From Lactobacillus acidophilus (GTDB lineage Bacteria; Bacillota; Bacilli; Lactobacillales; Lactobacillaceae): a DNA stretch of 64,000 nucleotides. Positions 9,177 to 18,188 of this stretch are shown one piece after another (positions within the stretch are counted from its first letter, which is position 1; every line of letters starts with the position of its first letter). Location: contig NZ_CP139575.1 of NCBI RefSeq assembly GCF_034298135.1, positions 1,914,848-1,978,847 of the forward strand, read 5' to 3'. The translations under genes and the position numbers were made by a program. The notes beneath the pieces were generated by a model, which saw only the letters and a list, made by a program, of their open reading frames with translations, made no database searches and had not been told where the DNA came from.

Positions 9177-10001
9177 ATGAAGATTGGGGAAGCGTTAAGA
9201 CAAGAAAGACTGCGATTGAATCTTAGTCAAAGTCAGATGGCTGGGGATGTATTGACTAAGTCATTTTATTCTAAGGTGGAGCGTAATCTTTGCAGCATTA
9301 GAGCAAATGATTTACTCAGTATTTTGAGTTTGCACAATATTGATTATTCTTATTTTTTTGAAAAACTAAAATTTGAAAATAATGATAATGAACTGTCAGA
9401 AACGGAATGCAATAATTTGTTACACGCTGCTTATTACAATAATGACTGGTCCAAAATATTGAAACTGCAAGAATTAATTAAGCAAAAAGATACTAGTAAA
9501 TTTAACTTGGATAGTATTAATGCTCAAATTATTGTTATCAAAGCTGCCATTTCGAATAGTCTGGATAAAATTTCTGATGATGAAAAAGATCGCATAAAAA
9601 GAGCAATTTTTGAAACGACTAATTGGACAGAAAGTAGTTTGAGATTATTTTTCAATGTTTATTTTTGATATGGACGATATTAATGCTATTTTGACGACAA
9701 TGCTGAAAGATATTCCAAATATAAATTCTATTTCTGAAGATAAACAAAAAATGTTTTCTGCGATTTTGATTAACTATTTGAATTATTCTTTGTATCACTT
9801 GGAATCAATAAAAAAGATAACGTGTACCAATCTATAAATAGATTGAAATCCCTAACTGCAGAACCAAAAAACTGTTTTGCAAAAATAATGGCGAATTATT
9901 ATCAATATATATTGAAAGGAGACTTAGTAAAAGGTCAAGAAATATTAGATTTTTTAAAAGAAAATGGATTAGGAGAAATTGTTGAAAAAATTCGAAAATA
10001 A
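9177..10001 (+). pseudogene. Frameshifted Rgg-like transcriptional regulator
   Basis: The N-terminus is a clear XRE helix-turn-helix (IGEALRQERLRLNLSQSQMAG) of the Rgg/MutR kind, close to that of the intact gene at 10101. The ORF stops at 9668, continues in the next frame from about 9655 (FDMDDINAILTTML) to 9837, and returns to the first frame at about 9822 (VYQSINRLKSL) up to the stop at 9999-10001. Together about 275 codons, the usual Rgg length. Both shifts sit in T- or A-rich runs (TTTTT near 9650, AAAAAA near 9811), so either real decay or homopolymer sequencing errors could explain them. The start has an AGGAAGTGA ribosome binding site. Confidence 0.75.
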
Positions 10002-10100
10002 TAGGTGCCATATTTGACACTTTTTATTTTTAGTCTTTTTATGGGGTTATATTTATGTCTATAAAGAAAATAAATATTACAAACGCACGAGGTGATTACG

Positions 10101-10919
10101 ATGACAATAGGCGAAGCTTTGAAAAATGAGCGTATTAGAAGAGGTCTCTCAATCAGAAAAATGGCTGGGAATATTATTGATCCCTCATCTTACAGTAAAG
10201 TTGAAAAGAATATGCGCAATATTGGTTCTGAAGCCTTAGTTCGTCTTCTTTTTGCACATGATATAGATATTAATGAATTTTTTACTAATCTTGAACCTAA
10301 CTACGCCTGCAAAAATTTTATTAATAAAATAAGACTGGAAAAGAATATGCGTATTGCTTTTAACAATCGTGATCTAGCTGAAATGCAAGCTATTCATCAA
10401 AAAATAATGAATTTAAAGGGTGAAGAGATCTTGAAATTAAGGTCTATAGTAGCGATTGCATATTTAACCAACAATGTTAATAACTTAGATAATCAAATTA
10501 AAGAAAGAATATTTAAGCAACTTGATAAAAATGATAATTTAAGCAACAACATTGAAGCTATTAGGCTATTTGCCAATGCAATGCCAATTTTTACTGATGA
10601 TCAGCTCAACTATTTAATGCAGAGCTATATTTCGAAAATAATCAAAAAAGAAAATATATCGGAATTAGATAACAAACGCTTTGCTGTGGCAAGCGTAAAT
10701 TATCTTCGAGCTTGCTATGAACGTAAGTTTTCTTTAAACGAGACAATGCTTCAAATTCAGGATTACATTTTAAATATTAATGATACATCTCTTTTGGAAT
10801 ATAAAGGCTTAGTTAAATTAAGTTTAGCTGCTATTATGGGTAAAATTGATCGGGCTAAAGAGATAAAACGAGAATTAATTAACATAGGGTACGTGCAGGT
10901 CAAAGAATGGAAATTTTAG
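10101..10919 (+). CDS. Rgg-like XRE-family peptide-sensing regulator
   Basis: 272 residues: N-terminal helix-turn-helix (IGEALKNERIRRGLSIRKMAG, residues about 3-23, then SYSKVEKNMRNIG) and an all-alpha C-terminal part of the length expected for the TPR-like peptide-binding domain of Rgg proteins. The start is taken as ATG 10101, six bases after GAGGTG; GTG 10092 in frame is possible but overlaps that ribosome binding site. Rgg proteins are cytoplasmic sensors of re-imported short peptides and act on adjacent promoters. Just downstream are a dyad and promoter, a 12-codon minigene, and a peptide-type ABC exporter, so this is the likely regulator of that set (inference). Confidence 0.82.
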   Translation: MTIGEALKNERIRRGLSIRKMAGNIIDPSSYSKVEKNMRNIGSEALVRLLFAHDIDINEFFTNLEPNYACKNFINKIRLEKNMRIAFNNRDLAEMQAIHQKIMNLKGEEILKLRSIVAIAYLTNNVNNLDNQIKERIFKQLDKNDNLSNNIEAIRLFANAMPIFTDDQLNYLMQSYISKIIKKENISELDNKRFAVASVNYLRACYERKFSLNETMLQIQDYILNINDTSLLEYKGLVKLSLAAIMGKIDRAKEIKRELINIGYVQVKEWKF

Positions 10920-10959
10920 TGTGGCTTTTTGACCACATTCAACTTACGATGCTTATAAT
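10920..10959 (+). promoter_or_regulatory. Promoter with dyad upstream of the minigene
   Basis: -35 TTGACC (10929-10934) and -10 TATAAT (10954-10959), spacer 19 bp. The -35 lies in an inverted repeat TGTGG-N8-CCACA (10920-10937), a plausible Rgg operator. A related sequence with TTTGAC (10005-10020) lies before the rgg-like gene itself. Confidence 0.6.
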
Positions 10960-10996
10960 TGTGTTAAAACATTATTAAATCAAATGAAAGAGGGGA

Positions 10997-11035
10997 ATGA
11001 ATATGTGGGAATGGGAATTTCCGGTTTTACCGTAA
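10997..11035 (+). CDS. 12-residue tryptophan-rich peptide minigene (candidate RiPP or pheromone)
   Basis: Encodes MNMWEWEFPVLP. Evidence for translation is positional: an AAAGAGGGG ribosome binding site directly before ATG 10997 (a second ATG at 11003 would give a 10-mer), and a strong promoter with TATAAT 38 bases upstream. It is short, aromatic and proline-ending, has no leader or double-glycine site, and lies between an Rgg-like regulator and an ABC exporter. It could be an Rgg pheromone, like the SHP or XIP peptides with paired aromatic residues, or a mini precursor on the scale of the seven-residue microcin C7 gene. No maturase of a family I recognise is present. Function unknown. Confidence 0.55.
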   Translation: MNMWEWEFPVLP

Positions 11036-11078
11036 AAAAAGCAACAAAAGAATAGTTGTCCCAAATAAGGAGAAGATT

Positions 11079-11702
11079 ATGAAAAAGAATTTAATTCAAA
11101 AAAACTTGCATGAGCAAACCGGCAGTTTGCTTAAACCCTATTCTGTAACTTTTATCAGTAACGATGAAGGTAATGCTCCAACTATCAGCTTTAGCAATGG
11201 GTAAGAAAAGAAGTTAAAAGTAGGCGATATTCTAACTGACATTTGTCACATTAAAACAAATTCTCATAGAGTAGAAATTACGTCCTCTAATGGAACGCTA
11301 TTTAGATTAGGATTAAATAGCGCATTCAGTATAGAAAAAACTATAGAAGGTGTTGTTCCTGTCTATTATGGAGAAGTCTATGTAGAAGCACGTGATCAAC
11401 AGCCTACTCACAAATACTATACTAGTTGTTGGTGTGAAAGTACTACGATATTTATCGACAATATTTCAGATCATGAGGACTGTTACTACACTTTGGATTT
11501 CCCAGCTACAATTTATGAATATGATGAGGAGGGAAATAGATTTGATATTTTTAAACAATTAGCTTTAACCAAAACGTCTCTTACATTTGATGATAATAAG
11601 CCAATGAGAGATAGATATAAAGTAAAATATCAAAAGAAAATTACACAAAGTGAGATTGATTATATTGTTTCTAATTTTGTAAATCCTAATAATTGGATTT
11701 AG
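11079..11702 (+). pseudogene. ORF with in-frame stop; possible FecR-like domain protein
   Basis: ATG 11079 follows AAGGAGAAG. The frame reads 41 codons to a TAA at 11202-11204, then stays open for another 165 codons to 11702. No in-frame ATG or ribosome binding site restarts the second part early, so this reads as one roughly 207-codon gene with a nonsense mutation. The middle (LKVGDILTD, SSNGTLFRLGLNSAF, VYYGEVYVEA) resembles the beta-strand pattern of FecR-type domains, which I hold at low confidence. There is no signal peptide or membrane segment. It lies between the minigene and the ABC exporter, so it may be the accessory or modifying partner. The stop could be strain-specific decay, a sequencing error or recoding. 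Confidence 0.6.
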
Positions 11703-11737
11703 TTAATTACATAGAATAGAAAGGTAGGCAAGATAGC

Positions 11738-13501
11738 ATGAAAAAGATACATTCTTTTCAACATTCTTTGAAACTTCTATTGTCTACGTATAAATTATTC
11801 TTCAAAGCTGCTCCTGCTATAGCAACTTTTGTAGCTCTATTAGCACCTATTCAGGCTATTGCTTCAGTCTTAGCCATTAATGCAGGCCAAAATGTAATTA
11901 ATGAGGTGACTGTACATAAGCAATTTTGGACAAGTATAGGTATCTGGATCATAGCTACGGCCTTAACGCAACTTTTGCCACCGGTTGCCACATCTCTTCA
12001 AGGAATTCTGACGGATAAATTAACGGGGTTTATCAATATGAACCTCATGAAAAAGTCTAAAGATCTGCAATCCCTCAGTATTTTTGACAATAGTACTTAC
12101 TTTGATGATTTACAATTGTTAAAAGAGGGTGCATCTTGGCGGCCAGTTAACTTAATTGTATTTGGAGTTGCAATTATCCAATCTGGTTTAACCTTATTGT
12201 TCATGTTAAGTTTGTTAGCTAGATACAATCCATGGGTAGCGATTTTATTGCTAATAGTAATGGTGCCACAAAGCCTTAGTTATTATCGAATCCAGCAACA
12301 AGCCTTTGAAACTATGGTAACTAGAAGTAAAAATGCAAGAAAACTTGATTACTTAAGTTCACTGCTTCTAGACAGAAAAGATACCAAAGAAGTCCGTTTG
12401 TTCAACATGTTTCCTGCTGTAATTGACAGATATATCAAATTGTTCAAGGATACCAGGAAAAATGTAGATCAAGTTCGAATGAAACAAATGTATGTTAGTT
12501 CATTTTTCTTAGGACTTGTGGTGATAGTTTCAGGATACGGATTTTATTGGTTTGCATCTTCAGTTAACGATGGAATTGTCGGTGCTGGTGCACTATTAAT
12601 GTTTGTATCTGTTATCGCTTCTGTTTCTAGTTCCTTAGCTACTTTGGTGGAAGATAGCAGTTTACTTTATGATTCATTGTTATGGGTTGAAAAGTACAAT
12701 CGCTTTGAAAAATACCATGATGATTTTCAGAATGGATCTAGACAGCTTGATACTCCAATTAATCAAATAAAATTATCCCATGTTTCTTTTACATATCCAT
12801 TTTCTAATGAAGAAATTTTGCATGATGTTAACTTCAATATTAATAAAGGCGAAAAGATTGCAATTGTTGGTGAAAATGGATCTGGTAAATCTACATTGAT
12901 TAAATTGCTAATGAGATTTTACGATCCAAGTAAGGGTAAAATAGATCTTAATGGTAGTAATCTGAAAGATTATGATATTAAAGATTACCGAAACCACTTA
13001 TCTGCAACGTTTCAAGATTACTCTAAGTTTAAATTGAGCCTACTTGAAAATGTGTCCGTTTTTCGCAATGGTAATGAGGACAAAGTAAAGACAGCTTTAG
13101 GGGATGCAGGTTTGAGTACTTTACTCAACGATAAAGACATAAGCTTGGATACAATCTTGAGTAAAGAGTTCGCCAATGGGGTCGAATTGTCAGGTGGTCA
13201 ATGGCAAAAGATTGCTCTTGCCCGTGATATTTATAGCGATGCGCAAGTTGAATTCTTGGATGAGCCTACTGCCGCAATAGATGCTAAAAGTGAAAATAAA
13301 ATCTATGAACATTTTTTGGCAAAGAATAAAAATAAAACCATTGTCTTTGTTACACACCGTCTTTCCGCTGTTAAGTATGCAGATAAAATCCTCTTCTTGC
13401 AGAATGGAAAAGTTCAAGGCTTTGATTCTCACGAGAATTTGATGAAGACGAATATAGATTATAGGAACATGTATAATTTGCAAAAAGAAGCATATATTTA
13501 G
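11738..13501 (+). CDS. ABC exporter (membrane domain plus ATPase) of the minigene cluster
   Basis: 587-residue half-transporter: an N-terminal six-helix exporter domain (to about residue 310) and an ATPase with Walker A GENGSGKST (about 377-385), signature LSGGQWQKIALARD, Walker B and catalytic Glu in VEFLDEPTAAID, and H-loop VTHRLSA. There is no N-terminal C39 peptidase, so any cargo would be leaderless or cut elsewhere. It starts 35 bp after the interrupted ORF with SD GAAAGGTAGG, and a terminator follows, closing the cluster. Related proteins sit in lantibiotic and other peptide export or immunity loci. Its cargo is inferred to be the 12-residue peptide. Confidence 0.85.
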   Translation: MKKIHSFQHSLKLLLSTYKLFFKAAPAIATFVALLAPIQAIASVLAINAGQNVINEVTVHKQFWTSIGIWIIATALTQLLPPVATSLQGILTDKLTGFINMNLMKKSKDLQSLSIFDNSTYFDDLQLLKEGASWRPVNLIVFGVAIIQSGLTLLFMLSLLARYNPWVAILLLIVMVPQSLSYYRIQQQAFETMVTRSKNARKLDYLSSLLLDRKDTKEVRLFNMFPAVIDRYIKLFKDTRKNVDQVRMKQMYVSSFFLGLVVIVSGYGFYWFASSVNDGIVGAGALLMFVSVIASVSSSLATLVEDSSLLYDSLLWVEKYNRFEKYHDDFQNGSRQLDTPINQIKLSHVSFTYPFSNEEILHDVNFNINKGEKIAIVGENGSGKSTLIKLLMRFYDPSKGKIDLNGSNLKDYDIKDYRNHLSATFQDYSKFKLSLLENVSVFRNGNEDKVKTALGDAGLSTLLNDKDISLDTILSKEFANGVELSGGQWQKIALARDIYSDAQVEFLDEPTAAIDAKSENKIYEHFLAKNKNKTIVFVTHRLSAVKYADKILFLQNGKVQGFDSHENLMKTNIDYRNMYNLQKEAYI

Positions 13502-13519
13502 TAATAAAAATTTTCTTCA

Positions 13520-13549
13520 AGATCGAATCGGTTTGATTCGGTCTTTTTT
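13520..13549 (+). terminator. Terminator after the ABC exporter
   Basis: Stem AGATCGAATC / GATTCGGTCT with loop GGTTT and a T6 run. Confidence 0.88.
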
Positions 13550-13596
13550 AGGTTAGAATAACTGTAGAAGATTAGATTATTAAAAGGACATAAAAA

Positions 13597-14103
13597 ATGA
13601 CTGATATAAAAATTGTTCAAGGTGACATTACTAAAATGAAGGCTGATGCTATTGTCAATGCCGCTAACAAGAGTTTATTAGGTGGTGGTGGGGTTGACGG
13701 TGCGATTCATGCTGCAGCTGGTCCAGAACTTCTAGCAGAATGTCGAACGCTTCATGGCTGTGATACTGGCGAAGCTAAGATAACCAAAGGTTACAATTTG
13801 CTAGCTAAGCATGTAATTCATACAGTTGGACCAATCTACCGTTTCCACACTCTGGAAGAAGATGCTAAGTTACTTACAGATTGTTATCGTAATAGCTTGG
13901 ATTTAGCTAAGAAGAATAATTTACACAGTATTATTTTTTCATCGATTTCAACTGGGGTATATGGTTATCCTGCTAAAGATGCAGCAAAGGTAGCGATTAA
14001 GACCTCCAGAGATTGGTTAAAAGCTAATCCTGACTATGAGATGCATATCTCACTATGTGCTTTTGATAAGCGAATGGAACAAGTTTTGAAAAATCAATTA
14101 TAG
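13597..14103 (+). CDS. Macrodomain protein, O-acetyl-ADP-ribose deacetylase (YmdB-like)
   Basis: 168-residue stand-alone macrodomain. It shows the ADP-ribose-binding set: GDIT near the N-terminus, IVNAANKSLLGGGGVDGAIH (residues about 20-39), and the ISTGVYGYP loop. The length matches bacterial YmdB/MacroD-type enzymes that remove ADP-ribose or acetyl groups from ADP-ribosylated targets. It stands alone with its own promoter region and a shared bidirectional terminator; no ADP-ribosyltransferase or sirtuin is adjacent. Confidence 0.9.
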   Translation: MTDIKIVQGDITKMKADAIVNAANKSLLGGGGVDGAIHAAAGPELLAECRTLHGCDTGEAKITKGYNLLAKHVIHTVGPIYRFHTLEEDAKLLTDCYRNSLDLAKKNNLHSIIFSSISTGVYGYPAKDAAKVAIKTSRDWLKANPDYEMHISLCAFDKRMEQVLKNQL

Positions 14104-14106
14104 AAG

Positions 14107-14157
14107 AAAAGTATCTTACATTGTTAGACTAATCTAGTAGTTGTAAGATACTTTTTA
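14107..14157. terminator. Bidirectional terminator between convergent genes
   Basis: AAGTATCTTACA / TTGTAAGATACTT arms around a roughly 20-base loop. The loop and right arm hold the 3' codons of the minus-strand gene; T or A runs on both sides. Confidence 0.75.
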
Positions 14158-15245
14158 ATTTTTGACCACCAACCGTGAAGAAAATATGCGGATGTAAAAG
14201 ATAGAATCCATGTAAGAATCCAGGTACCAAAAAGCGTTAAGAAGGGATGATAAATAGCATGGAATTGCATGTTAAGTCCACGCCAAATTAGTTGATTCCA
14301 AAAGACGTTAGAAAGATATGCACGATAAGCATAAGTAGCTAAAAAGTGAAATGCCTTTAGACTAGTTAATTTATTTTTTCTAACTTGATATAAGCAAAAT
14401 GAACTAATTAGTGCAATTGCAGCTAAACAATAGAAAGTCATCGATGGCCTGTAATATGGGGCATTATTAAAGTTAATTGGATGCCCAAATCTTTGAAGTT
14501 CAATATTAGTCCAAATAAAACAAAGAATAAAAATCCCAGCAATGATCCACCAGAATTCGCTAATAAAAATGTTTATCTTATCTCGCAATTGCCAAGCAAG
14601 AACGCCATAAATTCCGTAAATGAAAAATGAGATAAATACACGATCGAGCAAATACCAATCGAGTTCATGGATTCCGTGGAAGACGTAGTAGTCATAAAAG
14701 TAAATCCAGGTAAAATAAAGAATGAAAGTAAGAATTGCTACAAAGATTCCGCGTTTGATATTTTTACCGATGTAACAACTAATCGTCCAAAAAATTGGCA
14801 TTAGAATAATAAACTGTAACATCATCGTGTTGTACCAAAGATGTGGTGCAGCATTGCCGTTGATGAATTGCCAGCAAAAAGAAGAAAAATTATAATAATG
14901 ATCAACTTGTTGTAGCCACGGCATCCCCAACAAATAAATTAATGTCCACCAAATCGTAGGAACAAAGAGATTTGACCAGTTACTGCGCAAATACTTTTTA
15001 TAAGAAAAATTACCATTTGTATCATTAACGCGGATAGTCGTGTAAAGGATGCCGAAAATAAATGCAGGAGCAGTGTACTTAACTAAGTTGTACAAAACTC
15101 CGAAAATATCTTGAACATGATTGGGTTGTTCTACATTCATGATCATTGCCATAATAGGTTGCGCCATAACGGCGGTGCAGGCGAAAACTTTTAAATAGTC
15201 GCCAATATCCGCTATTTTGTATGAGGGATAAGCATATTTATCCAT
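14124..15245 (-). CDS. Acyltransferase-3-like multi-spanning membrane protein
   Basis: 373 residues with about ten membrane helices. The fold resembles acyltransferase-3 (OatA/WecH-like) proteins: a first helix of the YLKVFACTAVMAQP type, FVPTIWWTLIYLL, and a late HPFLTLFGTWILTW segment. The His usually found in the first helix of that family appears to be Gln here (VMAQP), so catalytic activity is uncertain. The start is placed at ATG 15245 after AGAAAGGG, not at an upstream in-frame codon inside the previous gene. The preceding small membrane protein gene ends just before, with a hairpin between them. Confidence 0.65.
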   Translation of the reverse strand: MDKYAYPSYKIADIGDYLKVFACTAVMAQPIMAMIMNVEQPNHVQDIFGVLYNLVKYTAPAFIFGILYTTIRVNDTNGNFSYKKYLRSNWSNLFVPTIWWTLIYLLGMPWLQQVDHYYNFSSFCWQFINGNAAPHLWYNTMMLQFIILMPIFWTISCYIGKNIKRGIFVAILTFILYFTWIYFYDYYVFHGIHELDWYLLDRVFISFFIYGIYGVLAWQLRDKINIFISEFWWIIAGIFILCFIWTNIELQRFGHPINFNNAPYYRPSMTFYCLAAIALISSFCLYQVRKNKLTSLKAFHFLATYAYRAYLSNVFWNQLIWRGLNMQFHAIYHPFLTLFGTWILTWILSFTSAYFLHGWWSKIKKYLTTTRLV

Positions 15246-15255
15246 AAAACCCTTT

Positions 15256-15287
15256 CTAAAAAGCAGCACCTTAATCAGATGCTGCTT
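15256..15287 (-). terminator. Weak terminator or attenuator hairpin
   Basis: AAGCAGCA / TGCTGCTT arms with an 11-base loop, followed on the minus strand by TTTAG. It lies between the small membrane protein and the acyltransferase-like gene, overlapping the latter's leader. Confidence 0.55.
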
Positions 15288-15291
15288 AATT

Positions 15292-15657
15292 TTATTTATT
15301 CTGATTCTTTTTAGCTCGATGCCAGTTAATGATTCCATAAATTAACATAACAATTGACATTAGAAAAATTAGGAAAAAGATTAACCCACGATATGGTCTT
15401 AAAAAACTTGGTAACCATAATTGACCATCCATCACACATATAATAAAAAGTGAAACGAATGTCGCATATCTTGGGTCTGACTTTAGGTTAATGAAATACA
15501 TTATTACAATCATAGTTATTATTCCTAAGAATGCTAACGTCTTCATTGGTGAACTATTACCTAAGAAAAAGTCGGCATAAATCCAAAATAAAAGAATGAT
15601 AATTGCGATTACTGCGAAGAAAATTCTCCACTTTTTTTGTTGCTTCAGCATTTTCAC
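15292..15657 (-). CDS. Small membrane protein, unknown function
   Basis: 121 residues (GTG 15657; ATG 15651 also possible) with about four hydrophobic segments: IFFAVIAIIILLFWIYADFF, TLAFLGIITMIVIMYF, ATFVSLFIICVM and LIFFLIFLMSIVMLIYGII, and a basic tail (HRAKKNQNK). I do not recognise the family. Upstream of the acyltransferase-like gene on the same strand and probably partly co-transcribed with it. Confidence 0.65.
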   Translation of the reverse strand: MKMLKQQKKWRIFFAVIAIIILLFWIYADFFLGNSSPMKTLAFLGIITMIVIMYFINLKSDPRYATFVSLFIICVMDGQLWLPSFLRPYRGLIFFLIFLMSIVMLIYGIINWHRAKKNQNK

Positions 15658-15732
15658 TCATCTACTTTCATGCTAATACCTGTTAATTCAAGTATAGGCT
15701 TAAAAATATAAAAGTGATGCTAAAGGAACTTA

Positions 15733-16976
15733 TTATTTGCGATAAGAAATTCCCCAGGCAAAGATCAATACAAGAATAAAGTTAAGCAATAGTGTAAAAC
15801 CAGTTACCCAAAATACTGTTGCGTAGTTTGATAAACCGGAAATCATCGATCCCATTAATGAGCCGACTACGGCACCAATTGCTTGGAATGACTGATTATA
15901 AGAGAAGATCCGTCCGAAACTTTCACTAGGTGTGTTTAAGGTTAAAACGGTCTGTGCAGCTGGCAACATTCCCGCACTAGCAATTCCCAGCAAGAATCTT
16001 AATCCTGCAAGCACCCATGGATTATTAGTCAAAGCCATTGGAATAAATAAAATAAAGCCAACAATAAGACCAATTCGTAAAACTCTCAAAGGCCCAACTT
16101 CATCCATCTTATGCCCAATCTTTGATGCAGCAATCAAGGTACCAAGTCCTGGCGTTGCGGCAACAACACCGGCGACCAAGGCTACATTTTTACCGTCGGT
16201 CATCATTGATTTAACATAAAGCGAAACGATTGGATCAATTGACATGGTTGATGATTGAACAAGCATAGTGGTTATGAACATAACAATGATCAATTTTACA
16301 CTAGGCAAGCTTTTCATAATTTCGTTCATTGGCTTCATCTTTTCGCGAGAAATTGGAGTAAATTCTTCATGAACAAAGAATGTAGTACCCAAAAATACAA
16401 GGAACATCAATAATCCGGTAATAAAGAATGGAATACGATATCCCCAAGCACCGCCGAGCCAATTGCCAAAGAAACTTGATAAAGCACGCCTAAAAGTGGT
16501 CCAACTAAGTTACCTGCAGTTCCGGCTATCATCATTTGGCTCATTACCCAGCCGCTTCTGTGATGAGGAGTTTCTCCAGCCATTAATGCTGTTGCATTAT
16601 TGATATAACCAGAAAATGCTCCTTGAATAAAACGCATAACAACGATATATATAGCGTTTGGTGCTAAACCAGTCAGGGTAATAGTTAATGCCATAACCCC
16701 TGAAGCACGCATACACATTAATTTTCTACCTTTACGGTCAGCCAAGTTGCCCCAATATGGTGAAACAATTGCCTGGGCAATAAATGTCATGGCAAATGCT
16801 AAACCTGAGTAAAGATTAATTTGAAATTTTGTATAATTACCCAGATCAGAAATAAATAAAGAAATAAAGGGCATCGTCATTGAGTAGCCCATTCCTGTAA
16901 TAAAACAGCCTAACCATAAGGTATAAAAAGCTTTATGCCATCCAGCTGGAAAGGCAGTTGATTTTGTAGTAGTCAA
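15733..16976 (-). pseudogene. MFS multidrug efflux transporter (PmrA/MdtG-like), frameshifted
   Basis: Two ORFs together make one 12-helix major facilitator. The first part (to 16407) has the GYSMTMPFISLFISDLG first helix and the motif A loop GNLADRKGRK. It shifts out of frame near 16480 after GPLLGVL; the continuation is found in another frame as SSFFGNWLGGAWGYRIPFF and runs to a stop at 15733. A single missing T in a short T-run restores the frame, so this is either a one-base deletion or a homopolymer error. The likely start is TTG 16976 with SD GGAAAGAGATGA. If real, the pump is inactive. Confidence 0.8.
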
Positions 16977-17120
16977 AAAGTCATCTCTTTCCAAAAAGTA
17001 AAACAATACTTTAATTTTAGCACATGCAAAAAGCTAAATTTTTCTTCAAATTCTGCCTTGAAAGTGGGATATCTTGTTCATAATGTGCTACGATAGTGAT
17101 TCGAGAAAGGAGTTTTCATT

Positions 17121-18104
17121 ATGGCACATATGTCTAGGCGAGAATATCGCATGAAAAAAGAACATGGACAATCTGGTGCTAGTCAATCGCGAATTAATTA
17201 TTCTAAAAATAAGATAACTAGTCGTGAAGAATTTAGAAGTAAAAAGATTAGCAATCCTGCGCCAATTAACAATGTGAATGTGGCTAATGCTACAAGAGAA
17301 AATTATAATCATGTCAAACTTAACTTTTGGAATATTTTCTCTGATAGGCCATATGTCTCTGTAACAATAATTGTGTTGGCTTTGTTCTTTATTATGATCA
17401 AACTGTGGTGGGGACTCATTGTGCTGCTTATTGCTGTCATAGCTGGTATTTATGTGATAGGACGTAGTCATCATCCTAACCGTGTGCTGAGTCTAGAGTT
17501 TCATATGAAAGCTTCTAGAAAACTTAGTATGCTTAGAGCCTTTGAATTAGGTGGCTCTGTTGTTATGTTTTTAGCAACTTATATGAAACAAGTGGTTTCT
17601 GTAGATTTCTCATCAGCAGGATCAACCGATAGTTTCCAAATTATTCAAGGGATGCTGTCTAATAATGGTGGTTATTATGGTCAACGTGGATCATATTTCT
17701 TGAATTTGCTTAATACAGTAACTGGTGGGCAGTTATGGAGCTCTTATCGGTATGCAACCAATAGTGCACAAATGATGAGTAGTAATTCAGGAAGATGGAT
17801 TATTATTTGGATCATGCTTTTGATGATTGCTCCAGCATTTTGTGTGTTGGCACAGTTCTTTAAAGAGCCATATTCAAGAAATGCAACATTAGTTACTTCA
17901 TTGATCACTACGGTAAGTTTTGTATTAACTCCTGTTTTAATGAGAAGATGGGTAGTAGGTTATGCAATGGAAAATCAAATGGCAAGAGAAGCAGCCAACA
18001 ATGCAGTTCATATTGGTACCATGGCGTATGTTGGTATGGGGTGCTCAATTATGGTTTTGATTATTGCAATTTATCGTTTTGTTAAACAAGATAATTTTGA
18101 ATAA
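17121..18104 (+). CDS. Multi-spanning membrane protein, unknown function
   Basis: 327 residues: a basic hydrophilic N-terminus of about 85 residues (rich in Arg, Lys, Ser and Asn), then paired helices (VSVTIIVLALFFIMIKLWWG; LIVLLIAVIAGIYVIG), an external loop rich in Ser, Gly and Tyr (SAGSTDSFQIIQGML), and three further helices, ending in FVKQDNFE. The start follows AAAGGAG. I recognise no enzymatic motif. It stands alone between a divergent MFS remnant and a terminator. Confidence 0.75.
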   Translation: MAHMSRREYRMKKEHGQSGASQSRINYSKNKITSREEFRSKKISNPAPINNVNVANATRENYNHVKLNFWNIFSDRPYVSVTIIVLALFFIMIKLWWGLIVLLIAVIAGIYVIGRSHHPNRVLSLEFHMKASRKLSMLRAFELGGSVVMFLATYMKQVVSVDFSSAGSTDSFQIIQGMLSNNGGYYGQRGSYFLNLLNTVTGGQLWSSYRYATNSAQMMSSNSGRWIIIWIMLLMIAPAFCVLAQFFKEPYSRNATLVTSLITTVSFVLTPVLMRRWVVGYAMENQMAREAANNAVHIGTMAYVGMGCSIMVLIIAIYRFVKQDNFE

Positions 18105-18121
18105 AGATAAATATTTTAACC

Positions 18122-18162
18122 CAGTGCTAGATGAAGGTGAATCTTCGTCCAGCACTTTTATT
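18122..18162 (+). terminator. Terminator of the 17121 gene
   Basis: AGTGCT(A)GATGAAG / CTTCGTC(C)AGCACT stem followed by TTTATTTT. Confidence 0.85.
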
Positions 18163-18188
18163 TTGCCAAAATAAGATTTGACGACATA

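Noticed and set aside
9655..9837. Stand-alone 60-residue gene
   Set aside because: It is the out-of-frame middle of the frameshifted rgg-like gene.
10041..10064. Seven-codon ORF (MGLYLCL) upstream of the intact rgg-like gene
   Set aside because: Hydrophobic like an SHP, but no ribosome binding site precedes it; too short to support.
13190..13483. 97-codon ORF on the minus strand inside the ABC exporter
   Set aside because: Opposite-strand shadow of the ATPase domain, no ribosome binding site; same reasoning for other antisense ORFs within pepN, malP, GH31 and the ABC genes.
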